A DNA stretch of 64,000 nt, taken from Pseudonocardia broussonetiae (lineage in GTDB: Bacteria; Actinomycetota; Actinomycetes; Mycobacteriales; Pseudonocardiaceae). Positions within the stretch are counted from its first letter, which is position 1; each line of letters starts with the position of its first letter. Shown here one piece after another: positions 25,555-33,061 of the stretch. The notes beneath the pieces are model-generated. The model was given only the letters and a program-made list of their open reading frames with translations, made no database searches and was not told where the DNA came from. The stretch spans positions 3,045,501 to 3,109,500 of the forward strand of contig NZ_CP053564.1 in assembly GCF_013155125.1 (NCBI RefSeq), given 5' to 3'. The translations under genes and the position numbers were made by a program.

Positions 25555-27018
25555 TCAGTGCTGCCCGCCGCGGAAGACCTCGCGGATCGTCAGCAGCAGG
25601 ATCTTGAGGTCGAGCCACAGCGACCAGTTGGCGATGTAGTAGTTGTCGTAGCGGCTGCGGTCGGCGATCGAGGTGTCGCCGCGCAGGCCGTTGACCTGCG
25701 CGAGCCCGGTGAGCCCGGCCGGCACGCGGTGCCGCGCCCAGTAGCGGTCGTGCACCTGGGAGAACTCGGCGACGAACCCGGGCCGCTCGGGGCGGGGGCC
25801 GACCAGGCTCATGTCGCCGCGGAGGATGTTCCACAGCTGGGGCAGCTCGTCGAGCGAGGTGCGGCGCAGGACGCGGCCCACGGGGCCGATGCGCGGGTCG
25901 CCCGCGATGTTCCAGCGCGTCTGCGACTCGGTCTCGTCGGCGGGGCGCATGCTGCGCAGCTTGAGCAGTGGGAAGGTCCGGCCGTCGAGGCCGACGCGCT
26001 CCTGGCGGAACAGGATCGGGCGCCCGCTCTCGATCACGACCGCGGCGGCCGCGGCGATCAGCACCGGCGACAGGGCGACGAGCGCGACGGCGGCGATCAG
26101 CGAGTCCAGAGCGCGCTTGACCCACCAGCTCGGGCGCTCGGTCGGCGCCGTGGCGACGCGGACGAGCGGGTAGCCGCGCAGCCGCTCGATGTCCGCGGAG
26201 TCGGGGTAGAGCTCCCACATGCGGGGGACCATGAGGATGGTCGCGCCCTGGCTGTGCGCGGTGATCGTGGCGTCGACGATCTGGGCGTCGGTCGCGTTGG
26301 TGAAGGCGATGACGACCACGCCGGCGCGGTGCGCGGCGATGGCGTCGTGCAGCGTGGCGCCGAGCAGCGGGACGGGGAGCTCGGTGCCGCCCGCGGGCGG
26401 CGAGGGGTCGATGAAGCCGACCGGGCGCAGTCCGAACTCGGGCAGGTCCAGCATCGAGCCCGCGAGGGCGACGCCCATCGCACCGGTGCCGAGCACGATC
26501 GTGCGCTCGCCGCGGCCGAAGCGGCGCCGGGCCCAGCGGCCGACCTGGAAGACCGTCCCGCGCGGGACGGCGGCGATCAGGAAGAACAGGACGACGACCT
26601 CGCCGATCGAGCGGATGGTGGCGTCGTGCTGGCCGGCGAGCAGCGCGACGGCGGCGACGAGCCCGAAGGCGGCGGCCGCGGCGGCGATCGAGCGCGGGAG
26701 GTCGTGGTAGTAGGACAGCCACAGCCGCCTGCGGTACAGGCGCGCGGCCACCCGCGAGGCGATGAGGACCGCCCCGGTGACGAGGCCCCAGATCCACTGC
26801 GGGGAGACGAGGAGGACCGCGACGGCCACCGCGGCGAGGTCGACGGCCGCGAGCAGGACGGTGACGCCGCTGACGCGCTCGTCGAGCGGGCGCTCGGCCG
26901 CGGCGGGCCGGCCGGCCGGGCGCGGGGGGACCGCGACGGGGACCGCCGTCTCCGCGGTGGACAGGGGACGGACGACCAGCGACCCGGGGGTCCGGCTGGG
27001 GCTGTCGGTGGTCGTCAA
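25555..27018 (-). CDS. Full-length polyprenyl glycosylphosphotransferase (WcaJ/WbaP type)
   Basis: This protein of about 487 residues starts an undecaprenyl-linked glycan. It has four N-terminal helices, a middle nucleotide-binding-like domain (TIVLGTGAMGVALAGSML, VVVIAFTNATDAQIVDA), a re-entrant helix, and the catalytic domain: PILFRQERVGLDGRTF, LLKLRSMRPAD, DELPQLWNIL, SLVGPRPERPGF, YWARHRVPAGLTGLAQVNG. It differs from the other two phosphoglycosyl transferases in the window by its R-P-E-R-P motif and YDNYYIANWSLWLDLKIL end. TTG 27018 is preferred because AGGGAG lies about 8 bases upstream; GTG 27048 adds 10 residues without a ribosome site. It is divergent from the GT2 gene. Confidence 0.92.
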   Translation of the reverse strand: MTTTDSPSRTPGSLVVRPLSTAETAVPVAVPPRPAGRPAAAERPLDERVSGVTVLLAAVDLAAVAVAVLLVSPQWIWGLVTGAVLIASRVAARLYRRRLWLSYYHDLPRSIAAAAAAFGLVAAVALLAGQHDATIRSIGEVVVLFFLIAAVPRGTVFQVGRWARRRFGRGERTIVLGTGAMGVALAGSMLDLPEFGLRPVGFIDPSPPAGGTELPVPLLGATLHDAIAAHRAGVVVIAFTNATDAQIVDATITAHSQGATILMVPRMWELYPDSADIERLRGYPLVRVATAPTERPSWWVKRALDSLIAAVALVALSPVLIAAAAAVVIESGRPILFRQERVGLDGRTFPLLKLRSMRPADETESQTRWNIAGDPRIGPVGRVLRRTSLDELPQLWNILRGDMSLVGPRPERPGFVAEFSQVHDRYWARHRVPAGLTGLAQVNGLRGDTSIADRSRYDNYYIANWSLWLDLKILLLTIREVFRGGQH

Positions 27019-27048
27019 CGTGCTGTCTCCCTGGAGGCGGGTGATCAC

Positions 27049-27297
27049 CGTGCGCTACTGCGCGTTACGTCGTGCCAGGTGTAGTGCTCGTTCGGTCTAA
27101 CCGAGACCGACGCACGGAGTGGCTGTGCGGCAGACGTTTGCTCGTCGAGTGTGCACGCGTTGTTAGCTTCTTGTGATGCGCGTCTCGATGGGTCGTGCAC
27201 GACCGGAAGGCTAATCCGTCCTGAGCTGGTGTTTCAGGCGGGGCCTTCGTCAGTTCTCCTGACGTACGGCCGCACGGTGTAACGCGGCCTCGGACGT
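27049..27297. promoter_or_regulatory. Divergent control region with two hairpins and GTAACG motifs
   Basis: This gap of about 250 bases between divergent genes is less GC-rich than its surroundings. It holds CGTTAC (27063-27068), an inverted repeat CGGTCT/AGACCG (27093-27109), a second hairpin CGTCAG/CTGACG (27248-27264) in the possible leader of the GT2 gene, and GTGTAACG (27277-27284). No convincing promoter hexamers can be assigned, though the TTGTTAGCTTCTTGTGATG stretch is unusually AT-rich. Confidence 0.4.
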
Positions 27298-28182
27298 ATG
27301 CGAGTCGTCCATGAGATCACGTTCCGTGGTCGCACTCCTTCCGAACGGGTGAATGACGTGACCGAGCAACTGTTCGAGCGGCCGAGCTCCGTCGCCGGCT
27401 CCCGGGCACTGCCCCAGCCCTCCGCGACCGGGGGCGTCGCCCACGTCGTGCTCCCCGCGTACAACGAGGAGGGCTCGCTGCCCTCGCTGCTCGCGCGGCT
27501 CGCGCAGACCGCGCGCACCGAGCGGATCGTCGCCTGGGTGATCGACGACGGCTCCGCCGACCGCACCGCCGAGATCGCCGCCGCGGGCGAGCCCGGGCTG
27601 GACGTCCGCCTCGTGAGCCACCCGCGGAACCTCGGCCTCGGCCAGGCCGTGCAGTCCGGCATCCGCGCCGTGCTCGCCGCCGCCGACCCCGACGACTTCG
27701 TGGTCGTGATGGACGCCGACGACACCCACGACCCGGCGATGATCGCCGAGATGCACCGCGGCCTCGACGCGGGATCCGACGTCGTCATCTGCTCGCGGTT
27801 CGTCGAGGGCGGCGACGACTCGACCGTCCCCCCGTTCCGCCGACTGCTCTCCCGCGGTGCCGCCGTCACGTTCAAGCGGGCGCTGCAGGTCGAGGGCGTC
27901 AACGACTTCACCAGCGGCTTCCGCGCCTACCGCGTCAGCATCCTGGCCCGCGCCGCCAAGCACTGGGGCGAGCGCCTGGTCGAGGAGCAGGGCTTCGCGT
28001 GCATGGTCGAGCTGCTGCTCAAGCTGCGACACTGCGACCCCGTCATCTCGGAGGTGCCGCTCGTGCTCCAGTACGACCGCAAGCAGGGCGAGAGCAAGCT
28101 GCGCCTCAAGCGCACGATGGGGCAGTACGTGAAGCTCCTCGTCCGCGACCGCCTCGCGCCCGCCCCGTACCGGGCGCTGTGA
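27298..28182 (+). CDS. GT2 family glycosyltransferase, polyprenyl-phosphate hexose synthase-like
   Basis: This GT-A enzyme of about 294 residues has VAHVVLPAYNEEGSLPSLL, VIDDGSADRTAEIA, the DXD-type VVVMDADDTHDP, ICSRFVEGGDDS, and SGFRAYRVSIL near the end. The pattern resembles dolichol/polyprenyl-phosphate mannose or glucose synthases without a C-terminal membrane domain. Its product could feed the GT-C enzyme at 19373. ATG 27298 is the first start, but it lacks a ribosome site; GTG 27349 or 27358 are possible and would remove 17-20 residues that precede the fold. The FAD protein starts 1 base after its stop. Confidence 0.88.
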   Translation: MRVVHEITFRGRTPSERVNDVTEQLFERPSSVAGSRALPQPSATGGVAHVVLPAYNEEGSLPSLLARLAQTARTERIVAWVIDDGSADRTAEIAAAGEPGLDVRLVSHPRNLGLGQAVQSGIRAVLAAADPDDFVVVMDADDTHDPAMIAEMHRGLDAGSDVVICSRFVEGGDDSTVPPFRRLLSRGAAVTFKRALQVEGVNDFTSGFRAYRVSILARAAKHWGERLVEEQGFACMVELLLKLRHCDPVISEVPLVLQYDRKQGESKLRLKRTMGQYVKLLVRDRLAPAPYRAL

Positions 28183-28183
28183 C

Positions 28184-29500
28184 GTGGCGGATCGGGAGAC
28201 GGCCCGGGTGATCGTCGTCGGCGGCGGGATCTCCGGCCTCGCCGCCACCCACCGGCTCGTCCGGGCCGGGGTGTCCGTCACGCTGCTCGAGGCCTCCGAC
28301 CAGCTCGGCGGGCTCGGCACGTTCTTCGAGCGCGAGGGCCGCACGGTCGAGCGCTTCTACCACTGCGTCATGCCCAGCGACGAGCACCTGCTGCCGCTGC
28401 TCGACGAGCTCGGGCTCGCCGACACCGTCGACTGGGCGCCGACGCGGATGGGCATGGTCGTCGAGGGCGAGCGCTACCCGTTCAACACGGCGTTCGACCT
28501 GCTGCGGTTCACGCCGCTGACGCTGGTCCAGCGCGTGCGCTTCGGCGTCGTGTCGCTGCTGCTGCGCTTCCTGGGCCGCGGCCGCGACCTCGACAACCTG
28601 CGCACCGAGGACTGGCTGCGCCGCCTCTACGGCGACGTCATCTGGGAGCGGCTGTTCTCCCCGATGTTCGGCTCCAAGTTCGGTGCCGCCTTCGGGGACG
28701 TCCCGGCGCTGTACCTGTGGCAGCGGCTGGGCCGGGAGAAGAACGTGGCCGTCCGCGGCTACCCCTCCGGCGGCTACGAGTCGATCATCGACGCCCTGCG
28801 CGCGGCGATCGAGGCGGGCGGCGGCACGGTGCGCACCGGCGTGCCGGTGGCCGAGCTGAGCGCCGCGGCCGACGGCGTCGCCGTCACGCTGGCGTCGGGG
28901 GAGCGGCTCACGGCCGACTGGGCGATCTCCACGCTCCCGCTGCCGACCCTGCGCGCGGTGGCCGACGAGGCGCTCGCGCCCGCGCTGCCGACCGTGCAGC
29001 TCGCGTACCAGGGCGTCGTCAACGCGCTGTTCTTCCTGCGCCGCGGCCTCGACGGGCACTACTGGGCCCCGGTGCTGCACTCGGGCACCGACTTCGACGG
29101 CGTCATCGAGATGTCGGCGCTCAACGGCACGCACGACGGCCTGCACCTCGCGTACGCGATGCACTACTGCGACCGCACGAGTGAGCTCTACCGCACCGAC
29201 CCCGAGGAGATCGCCCGCCGCTGGACCGCCCAGCTGCTCGCGACCTACCCCGACCTGCTCACCGCCGAGGACGTCGTCGACGTCCGGGTGTTCACCGCGC
29301 CCTTCGTGGAGCCGGTGTACCCCCTGGGCTACGCCGCGGCCAAGCCGTCGGCGGAGGTGCCGGGCACCCGGCTGCTGCTGGCGACGACGGCGCAGATCTA
29401 TCCCGACGTCACGAGCTGGAACTCCAGCACGGGCCTGTCGAACCGGGTGGTGGACGGGCTCCTGGAGCGGCTCGGGGCGGAGGCGCCGGCGCGGGTGTGA
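28184..29500 (+). CDS. FAD-dependent amine-oxidase-fold oxidoreductase
   Basis: This 438-residue flavoprotein has a dinucleotide-binding N-terminus (VIVVGGGISGLAATHRLVRAG, then EASDQLGGLGTFFE). The segment FYHCVMPSDEHLLPLLDELG and the C-terminal FAD contact region GLSNRVVDGLLERL place it with protoporphyrinogen-oxidase or UDP-galactopyranose-mutase-like NAD(P)/FAD proteins. Similar proteins sit beside GT2 genes in actinobacterial glycan loci, where they may oxidise a polyprenyl-linked sugar, but no activity is certain. GTG 28184 starts 1 base after the GT2 stop; GTG 28208 with GGGAG nearby is an alternative that still keeps the FAD motif. Confidence 0.85.
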   Translation: MADRETARVIVVGGGISGLAATHRLVRAGVSVTLLEASDQLGGLGTFFEREGRTVERFYHCVMPSDEHLLPLLDELGLADTVDWAPTRMGMVVEGERYPFNTAFDLLRFTPLTLVQRVRFGVVSLLLRFLGRGRDLDNLRTEDWLRRLYGDVIWERLFSPMFGSKFGAAFGDVPALYLWQRLGREKNVAVRGYPSGGYESIIDALRAAIEAGGGTVRTGVPVAELSAAADGVAVTLASGERLTADWAISTLPLPTLRAVADEALAPALPTVQLAYQGVVNALFFLRRGLDGHYWAPVLHSGTDFDGVIEMSALNGTHDGLHLAYAMHYCDRTSELYRTDPEEIARRWTAQLLATYPDLLTAEDVVDVRVFTAPFVEPVYPLGYAAAKPSAEVPGTRLLLATTAQIYPDVTSWNSSTGLSNRVVDGLLERLGAEAPARV

Positions 29501-29575
29501 GCCCGGGCCCCGCCCCCCGCGCCTGCCCCGCCTCGCCAGCCCCTCGCCCTCGCCCCCCGCCCCCGCCCCGAAAAC

Positions 29576-29630
29576 TTGCAGCAAGGCCACCTTGTGGATG
29601 GTTCGTTGCGTGAAGGTGGCCTTGCTGCAA
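29576..29630. repeat. Palindromic repeat, copy 1 (18-bp arms, 19-base loop)
   Basis: Perfect 18-base arms (29576-29593, 29613-29630) flank a 19-base loop (29594-29612). A nearly identical element lies inverted at 30844-30902; the two loops differ by one base. The whole region 29501-29761 contains no gene I can support. Confidence 0.88.
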
Positions 29631-29761
29631 CTCGGCGGCGGGGATGCGCGGCGGGTGGGAACGGGTGTGCGGTGGTGGTTGGCGGCGGGACGGGGTGTGC
29701 GGCCGCAACGTCTTCCGCCGAAACGCCTCCGGACGCGGCCGACGTGGGCAGCATCCGCGCC

Positions 29762-30736
29762 ATGACCTCCTCCCGCGCCCGCACCCGCCTCGACCTCCGC
29801 GCCCGCTTCCCGCACGGCGTCGCCAGCGCCCGCCAGCTCGAGGCGTGCGGGGTGCCGCAGCGCACCACCTACCACCGGTGCAGACCGGGCGGGCCGTGGC
29901 AGCGCCCGCTGCCGGGGATCATCGTGCTGTCGTCGGGGCACGTCACCGACGACCAGGTCGTCATGGCCGCGCTGCTGCTCGGCGGACCGGACGCGGTGGT
30001 GTCGGGCATGGAGGCCTGCCGCCGCTACGGGCTGCGCCGCGGGCCGGCGGCGCTGCGCCGGGCCGGCCCACCCCCGGAGGTGGAGCTGATCCTCCCGCAC
30101 GGCCGGCAGGTGCGCGGCGTGGGTTTCGTGCACGTCGAGCGCACGCACCGCATGCCCGAGCCGCGGCTGCACGGCGGCTTCCCGCTGGCCCCGCCCGAGC
30201 GGGCCCTCCTGGCCGTGGCCCGCAGGCTGCACGACTACCGGGAGATCGCGGAGCTGTTCTCCGAGGCCGTGCAGCGCGGGCTCACGACCGTCGGCGCGCT
30301 GTGGACGGAGATGGAGCTGGGCAGCCGGCGCGGAACGGCGAACCCGCGGGCGGTGCTGCGCGAGGTCAGCGAGGGCGTCCGGTCGGCGGCGGAGCTCGAC
30401 GCGAAGAAGCTGCTCGCCCGGGCCGGTCTGCCGCCGGCCGTGTGGAACGTCGAGGTGTTCGACGCCCGGGGTCGGCTGCTCGGCGTCGCCGACTGCTGGT
30501 TCGACGACGTCGCGCTCGCCTGGGAGATCGACTCCACCGAGTGGCACCTCAGCCCGGCCGACCACGACCGCACGGTGCGCCGGGCGGCGGCCTTCGGCGC
30601 GGCGGGGGCGATCGTGTTCCCGAGCAAGCCCGGCGACGTCCGACGGGCGGGGGCCGCGGTGATCGCGCAGCTGCGGGCGGCGCACGCCCACGCGGCCACC
30701 CGCCCGCGCCCCGCCCTGACGATCCGGCCGCGCTGA
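29762..30736 (+). CDS. AbiEi-like / DUF559-type protein of unknown function
   Basis: This 324-residue protein has an N-terminal helix-rich region (RTRLDLRARFPHGVASARQL, PQRTTYHRCRPGGPWQRPLPGI), like the winged-helix part of AbiEi-type antitoxins. The C-terminal part resembles DUF559/Vsr-like PD-(D/E)XK folds: ELDAKKLLARAGLP, GVADCWFDDVALAWEIDSTEWH and IVFPSKPGDVRRAG. The acidic residues in DCWF and WEID sit where the nuclease core would be, but the Lys of a classical ExK is replaced. No toxin partner gene is adjacent, so a toxin-antitoxin function is not supported here. ATG 29762 is preferred; the frame upstream runs through the repeat at 29576 and is not credible. Two inverted palindromes flank it. 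Confidence 0.72.
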   Translation: MTSSRARTRLDLRARFPHGVASARQLEACGVPQRTTYHRCRPGGPWQRPLPGIIVLSSGHVTDDQVVMAALLLGGPDAVVSGMEACRRYGLRRGPAALRRAGPPPEVELILPHGRQVRGVGFVHVERTHRMPEPRLHGGFPLAPPERALLAVARRLHDYREIAELFSEAVQRGLTTVGALWTEMELGSRRGTANPRAVLREVSEGVRSAAELDAKKLLARAGLPPAVWNVEVFDARGRLLGVADCWFDDVALAWEIDSTEWHLSPADHDRTVRRAAAFGAAGAIVFPSKPGDVRRAGAAVIAQLRAAHAHAATRPRPALTIRPR

Positions 30737-30778
30737 CGCCGACCGGCGCTGACGCCGACCCGCGCTGACGCCGACCCG
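30731..30778 (+). repeat. Three tandem copies of a 16-bp unit at a stop codon
   Basis: The unit CGCTGACGCCGACCSG is repeated at 30731, 30747 and 30763, then decays. The first copy contains the TGA stop of the gene ending at 30736, so copy-number change would not alter the protein. Confidence 0.75.
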
Positions 30779-30843
30779 CGCCGACCTCCGACCCGCGACG
30801 GCCCCCCACCTGCGCCACCTCCGCCCGCGCCGACCCCGCCTCG

Positions 30844-30902
30844 AGTTGCAGCAAGGCCACCTTCACGCAACGAACCGTCCACAAGGTGGCCTTCCTGCAA
30901 CT
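30844..30902. repeat. Palindromic repeat, copy 2 (20-bp arms, one mismatch), inverted relative to copy 1
   Basis: Arms at 30844-30863 and 30883-30902 pair with a single mismatch around a 19-base loop. The loop is the reverse complement of copy 1's loop except for one base. The surrounding stretch 30737-31020 holds this repeat and a possible promoter but no gene. Confidence 0.85.
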
Positions 30903-30971
30903 GGGCGGGGTGGGTGGGGGCCGGGCACCGCCGCGGCGTCGCGCCGCCGCGGCGTCGCCGCGATATCACAC

Positions 30972-30996
30972 TTACGTAACCCACCCCCTCTATGGT
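30972..30996 (+). promoter_or_regulatory. Possible promoter of the HNH endonuclease gene
   Basis: The 8-base palindrome TTACGTAA (30972-30979) and TATGGT (30991-30996) form the least GC-rich stretch before the gene. TATGGT could be a -10 element about 25 bases before the GTG start; a matching -35 at standard distance is not clear. Confidence 0.3.
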
Positions 30997-31020
30997 CTGA
31001 TTCGCCAGGGAGGTGGTCGC

Positions 31021-31614
31021 GTGAAGCATCGACAACCGGACCCCACCGGTACCGACCCCGATCCAGGGGAGGTGCCGGGGATCGCGCCAGTCCCGGGCGT
31101 GATCCCGACGGGGTCCCGGGTACTGCTCCTCAACGCCACGTTCGAGCCGCTGGCGGTCGTCACCGCCAAGCGCGCCGTGGTGCTCATGCTCTCCGGCAAG
31201 GCCGAGTGCGTCGAAGCCGCCGTCGGCGGCGCCTTCCACTCCGAGAACCTCACGCTCCCCGCTCCGTCGGTCATGCGGCTGTCCCGGTACGTGCGCGTGC
31301 CCTACCGCCGCGCCGTCCCGATGACCCGCGCCGGCGTGCTCCGCCGCGACGCGCGCCGCTGCGCCTACTGCACCCGCCGCGCCGACACCATCGACCACGT
31401 CGTCCCGCGCAGCCGCGGGGGCTCGCACTCGTGGGACAACTGCGTGGCCGCCTGCAAGGCCTGCAACTCCAAGAAGGCCGACCGGATGCTCGACGAGCTG
31501 GGCTGGTCCCTGCCCTTCGTGCCGCGCCCGCCCAACCGGGCGGCGGGAGGCGTCCTCGTGCTCGCCGTGGAGCCGCTGCCGTCCTGGGAGCCCTGGCTGA
31601 CGACCGCGGCCTGA
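31021..31614 (+). CDS. HNH endonuclease
   Basis: This 197-residue protein contains a complete HNH zinc-nuclease core. It has RCAYCTRRADTIDHVVPRSR, with the first Cys pair and the His of the HNH motif, then GGSHSWDNCVAACKACNSKK with the Asn and the second Cys pair. The N-terminal half (VLLLNATFEPLAVVTAKRAV, MLSGKAECVEA) is the conserved actinobacterial extension of this family, found in many genomes as a stand-alone gene. Its cellular role is unknown; it is not a restriction enzyme with a visible partner methylase. GTG 31021 is preceded by GGGAGGTGG at a good distance. Confidence 0.9.
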   Translation: MKHRQPDPTGTDPDPGEVPGIAPVPGVIPTGSRVLLLNATFEPLAVVTAKRAVVLMLSGKAECVEAAVGGAFHSENLTLPAPSVMRLSRYVRVPYRRAVPMTRAGVLRRDARRCAYCTRRADTIDHVVPRSRGGSHSWDNCVAACKACNSKKADRMLDELGWSLPFVPRPPNRAAGGVLVLAVEPLPSWEPWLTTAA

Positions 31615-31734
31615 CCCGGCCGGGACGCGGGTAACGCCCGGTGCCCCCGCGACGACCCCACCCCTGATCGCACGCCCGGCCGCGCGCCGGACGACCGAGG
31701 TGGCGGCCACGGCCCCGGGGACAGGGAGGGGCGC

Positions 31735-31770
31735 ATGACGCTCAGCCGGACCGACCGCGGGCGCGGCTAG
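31735..31770 (+). other. Possible 11-codon leader reading frame upstream of the flippase
   Basis: An ATG at 31735 is preceded by a strong AGGGAGGGG ribosome site and reads 11 codons to TAG, ending 7 bases before the flippase GTG at 31778, which itself has a weak site. It may be a leader peptide coupling translation, or the flippase start may be assigned wrongly. It is too short for homology evidence. Confidence 0.3.
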
Positions 31771-31777
31771 GTCCGCG

Positions 31778-33061
31778 GTGGCCGGATCCCGCCGCGCCGT
31801 GCTCGACCGCCTGCGCCACCGCACGGCGCAGCGGGCGGTGGTGACCCTCGCCGACCAGGTCGTCTCCTCGGCGTCCAACTTCCTGCTCGGCGTCCTCGTC
31901 GCCCGTGCGGGCGGCGCCGAGGGCCTCGGCACGTTCGGCATCGCCTTCCTGGTGTTCCTGGCCGCTGTGGGGTTGAACCGCGCGCTGGTCACCGAGCCGA
32001 TGACGGTCGGCGGGAGCGGCACCCGCGAGGACGCGGACCTGCCCGAGGGGCTCCTGTCCGTGCTGCTGGTCGGGATCGTGGCGGGCGGCGGGATCGCCGG
32101 CGTCGGGATCCTCATGCACCTGGGCGGCGTCGGTACGGCGGCGCTGGTGTCGGTGGCGGTGTGGATCCCGAGCCTGCTCGCGCAGGACTACTGCCGGTCC
32201 ATGGCGTTCCGGCTGCGGCGTCCCGACCATGCGCTGGTCAGCGATACGGTCTTCGCCGTCGTGCAGGTGGCGGTGTCGTGCGCCCTCTACCTCGGCGGCG
32301 TGCGGAGCACGGCCGCGTTCATCTCCGCGTGGGGCCTGGGCGCGACGGCCGGCGCCGTCGCCGGGGTGCTGCTGCTGCGCATCCGCCCGACGGTGCGGGG
32401 CGGCCCGGCCCACCTGCGCCGCCTGTGGGGGCGCAGCCGCTGGTTCGTCGCGGAGTTCGGCACGGCGTTCCCCGCCGACCAGGGCTACCTGCTGCTCCTG
32501 CCCGTGCTGCTCGGGGCGGGACCGTTCGGCTACTTCCGCGCCGGGATGGGGCTGATCGGGCCGGTGGTCGTCGTGTTCATCGCGGGGGGCAACATCGGGC
32601 TCCCCGAGTCGGTCCGCCGGCTGCGCGACGGCGGGGCGGCCGCCCTGGCGGGCTACGCGCGCTCGCTCACGCTGGTCGTCCTGGCCGTCACCGTCCTCTA
32701 CTGCGGGTTCGTGGCGCTGGCGGCCGAGCCGCTGCTGCGCCTGGTCTACGGGGACGAGTTCGTGCCCGCCGCGGGTGTCACGCGCCTGATCGCCCTGCAG
32801 TACGTCCTCGTCGCGGTGAGCTTCGGTGCGGGCCAGGCCGTGAAGGCCGCGGGCCGGATGCGGCAGCTGTGGGCGGGACGGGCGGTGAGCGCCGTGCTGT
32901 CGATCGTGGCGGTGGTCGTGCTGACCACCGAGTTCGGCCTGCTCGGCGCCGGAGCGGCGAGCGTGACGGCCGGCCTCGCGTACAGCACCGGGGTGCTCGT
33001 CGTGCAGCACCGGATGCGCCGGTCGGACCTGCCCGTCACCGGGGGGACCGCGTGCCCGTGA
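31778..33061 (+). CDS. Polysaccharide flippase (Wzx-like, MOP superfamily)
   Basis: This 427-residue protein has about twelve helices. The N-terminus (VVTLADQVVSSASNFLLGVLVAR, GLGTFGIAFLVFLAAVGLNRAL) and the central RSRWFVAEFGTAFPADQGYLL segment fit flippases of the polysaccharide-export family, close in pattern to the protein at 54182. It would move lipid-linked repeats outward. GTG 31778 is weakly supported by its ribosome site, and a short upstream frame (31735) may couple it. Its stop overlaps the C-methyltransferase gene by 4 bases, which fits a shared role in one glycan. Confidence 0.85.
   Translation: MAGSRRAVLDRLRHRTAQRAVVTLADQVVSSASNFLLGVLVARAGGAEGLGTFGIAFLVFLAAVGLNRALVTEPMTVGGSGTREDADLPEGLLSVLLVGIVAGGGIAGVGILMHLGGVGTAALVSVAVWIPSLLAQDYCRSMAFRLRRPDHALVSDTVFAVVQVAVSCALYLGGVRSTAAFISAWGLGATAGAVAGVLLLRIRPTVRGGPAHLRRLWGRSRWFVAEFGTAFPADQGYLLLLPVLLGAGPFGYFRAGMGLIGPVVVVFIAGGNIGLPESVRRLRDGGAAALAGYARSLTLVVLAVTVLYCGFVALAAEPLLRLVYGDEFVPAAGVTRLIALQYVLVAVSFGAGQAVKAAGRMRQLWAGRAVSAVLSIVAVVVLTTEFGLLGAGAASVTAGLAYSTGVLVVQHRMRRSDLPVTGGTACP

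Noticed and set aside
29576..30902. CRISPR array suggested by repeated palindromes
   Set aside because: Only two copies, in opposite orientation, 1.2 kb apart, with a gene between them and no cas genes.
31021..31614. HNH gene as part of a restriction-modification system
   Set aside because: No methyltransferase or specificity gene of that type is adjacent, and the family is a common stand-alone gene in actinobacteria.
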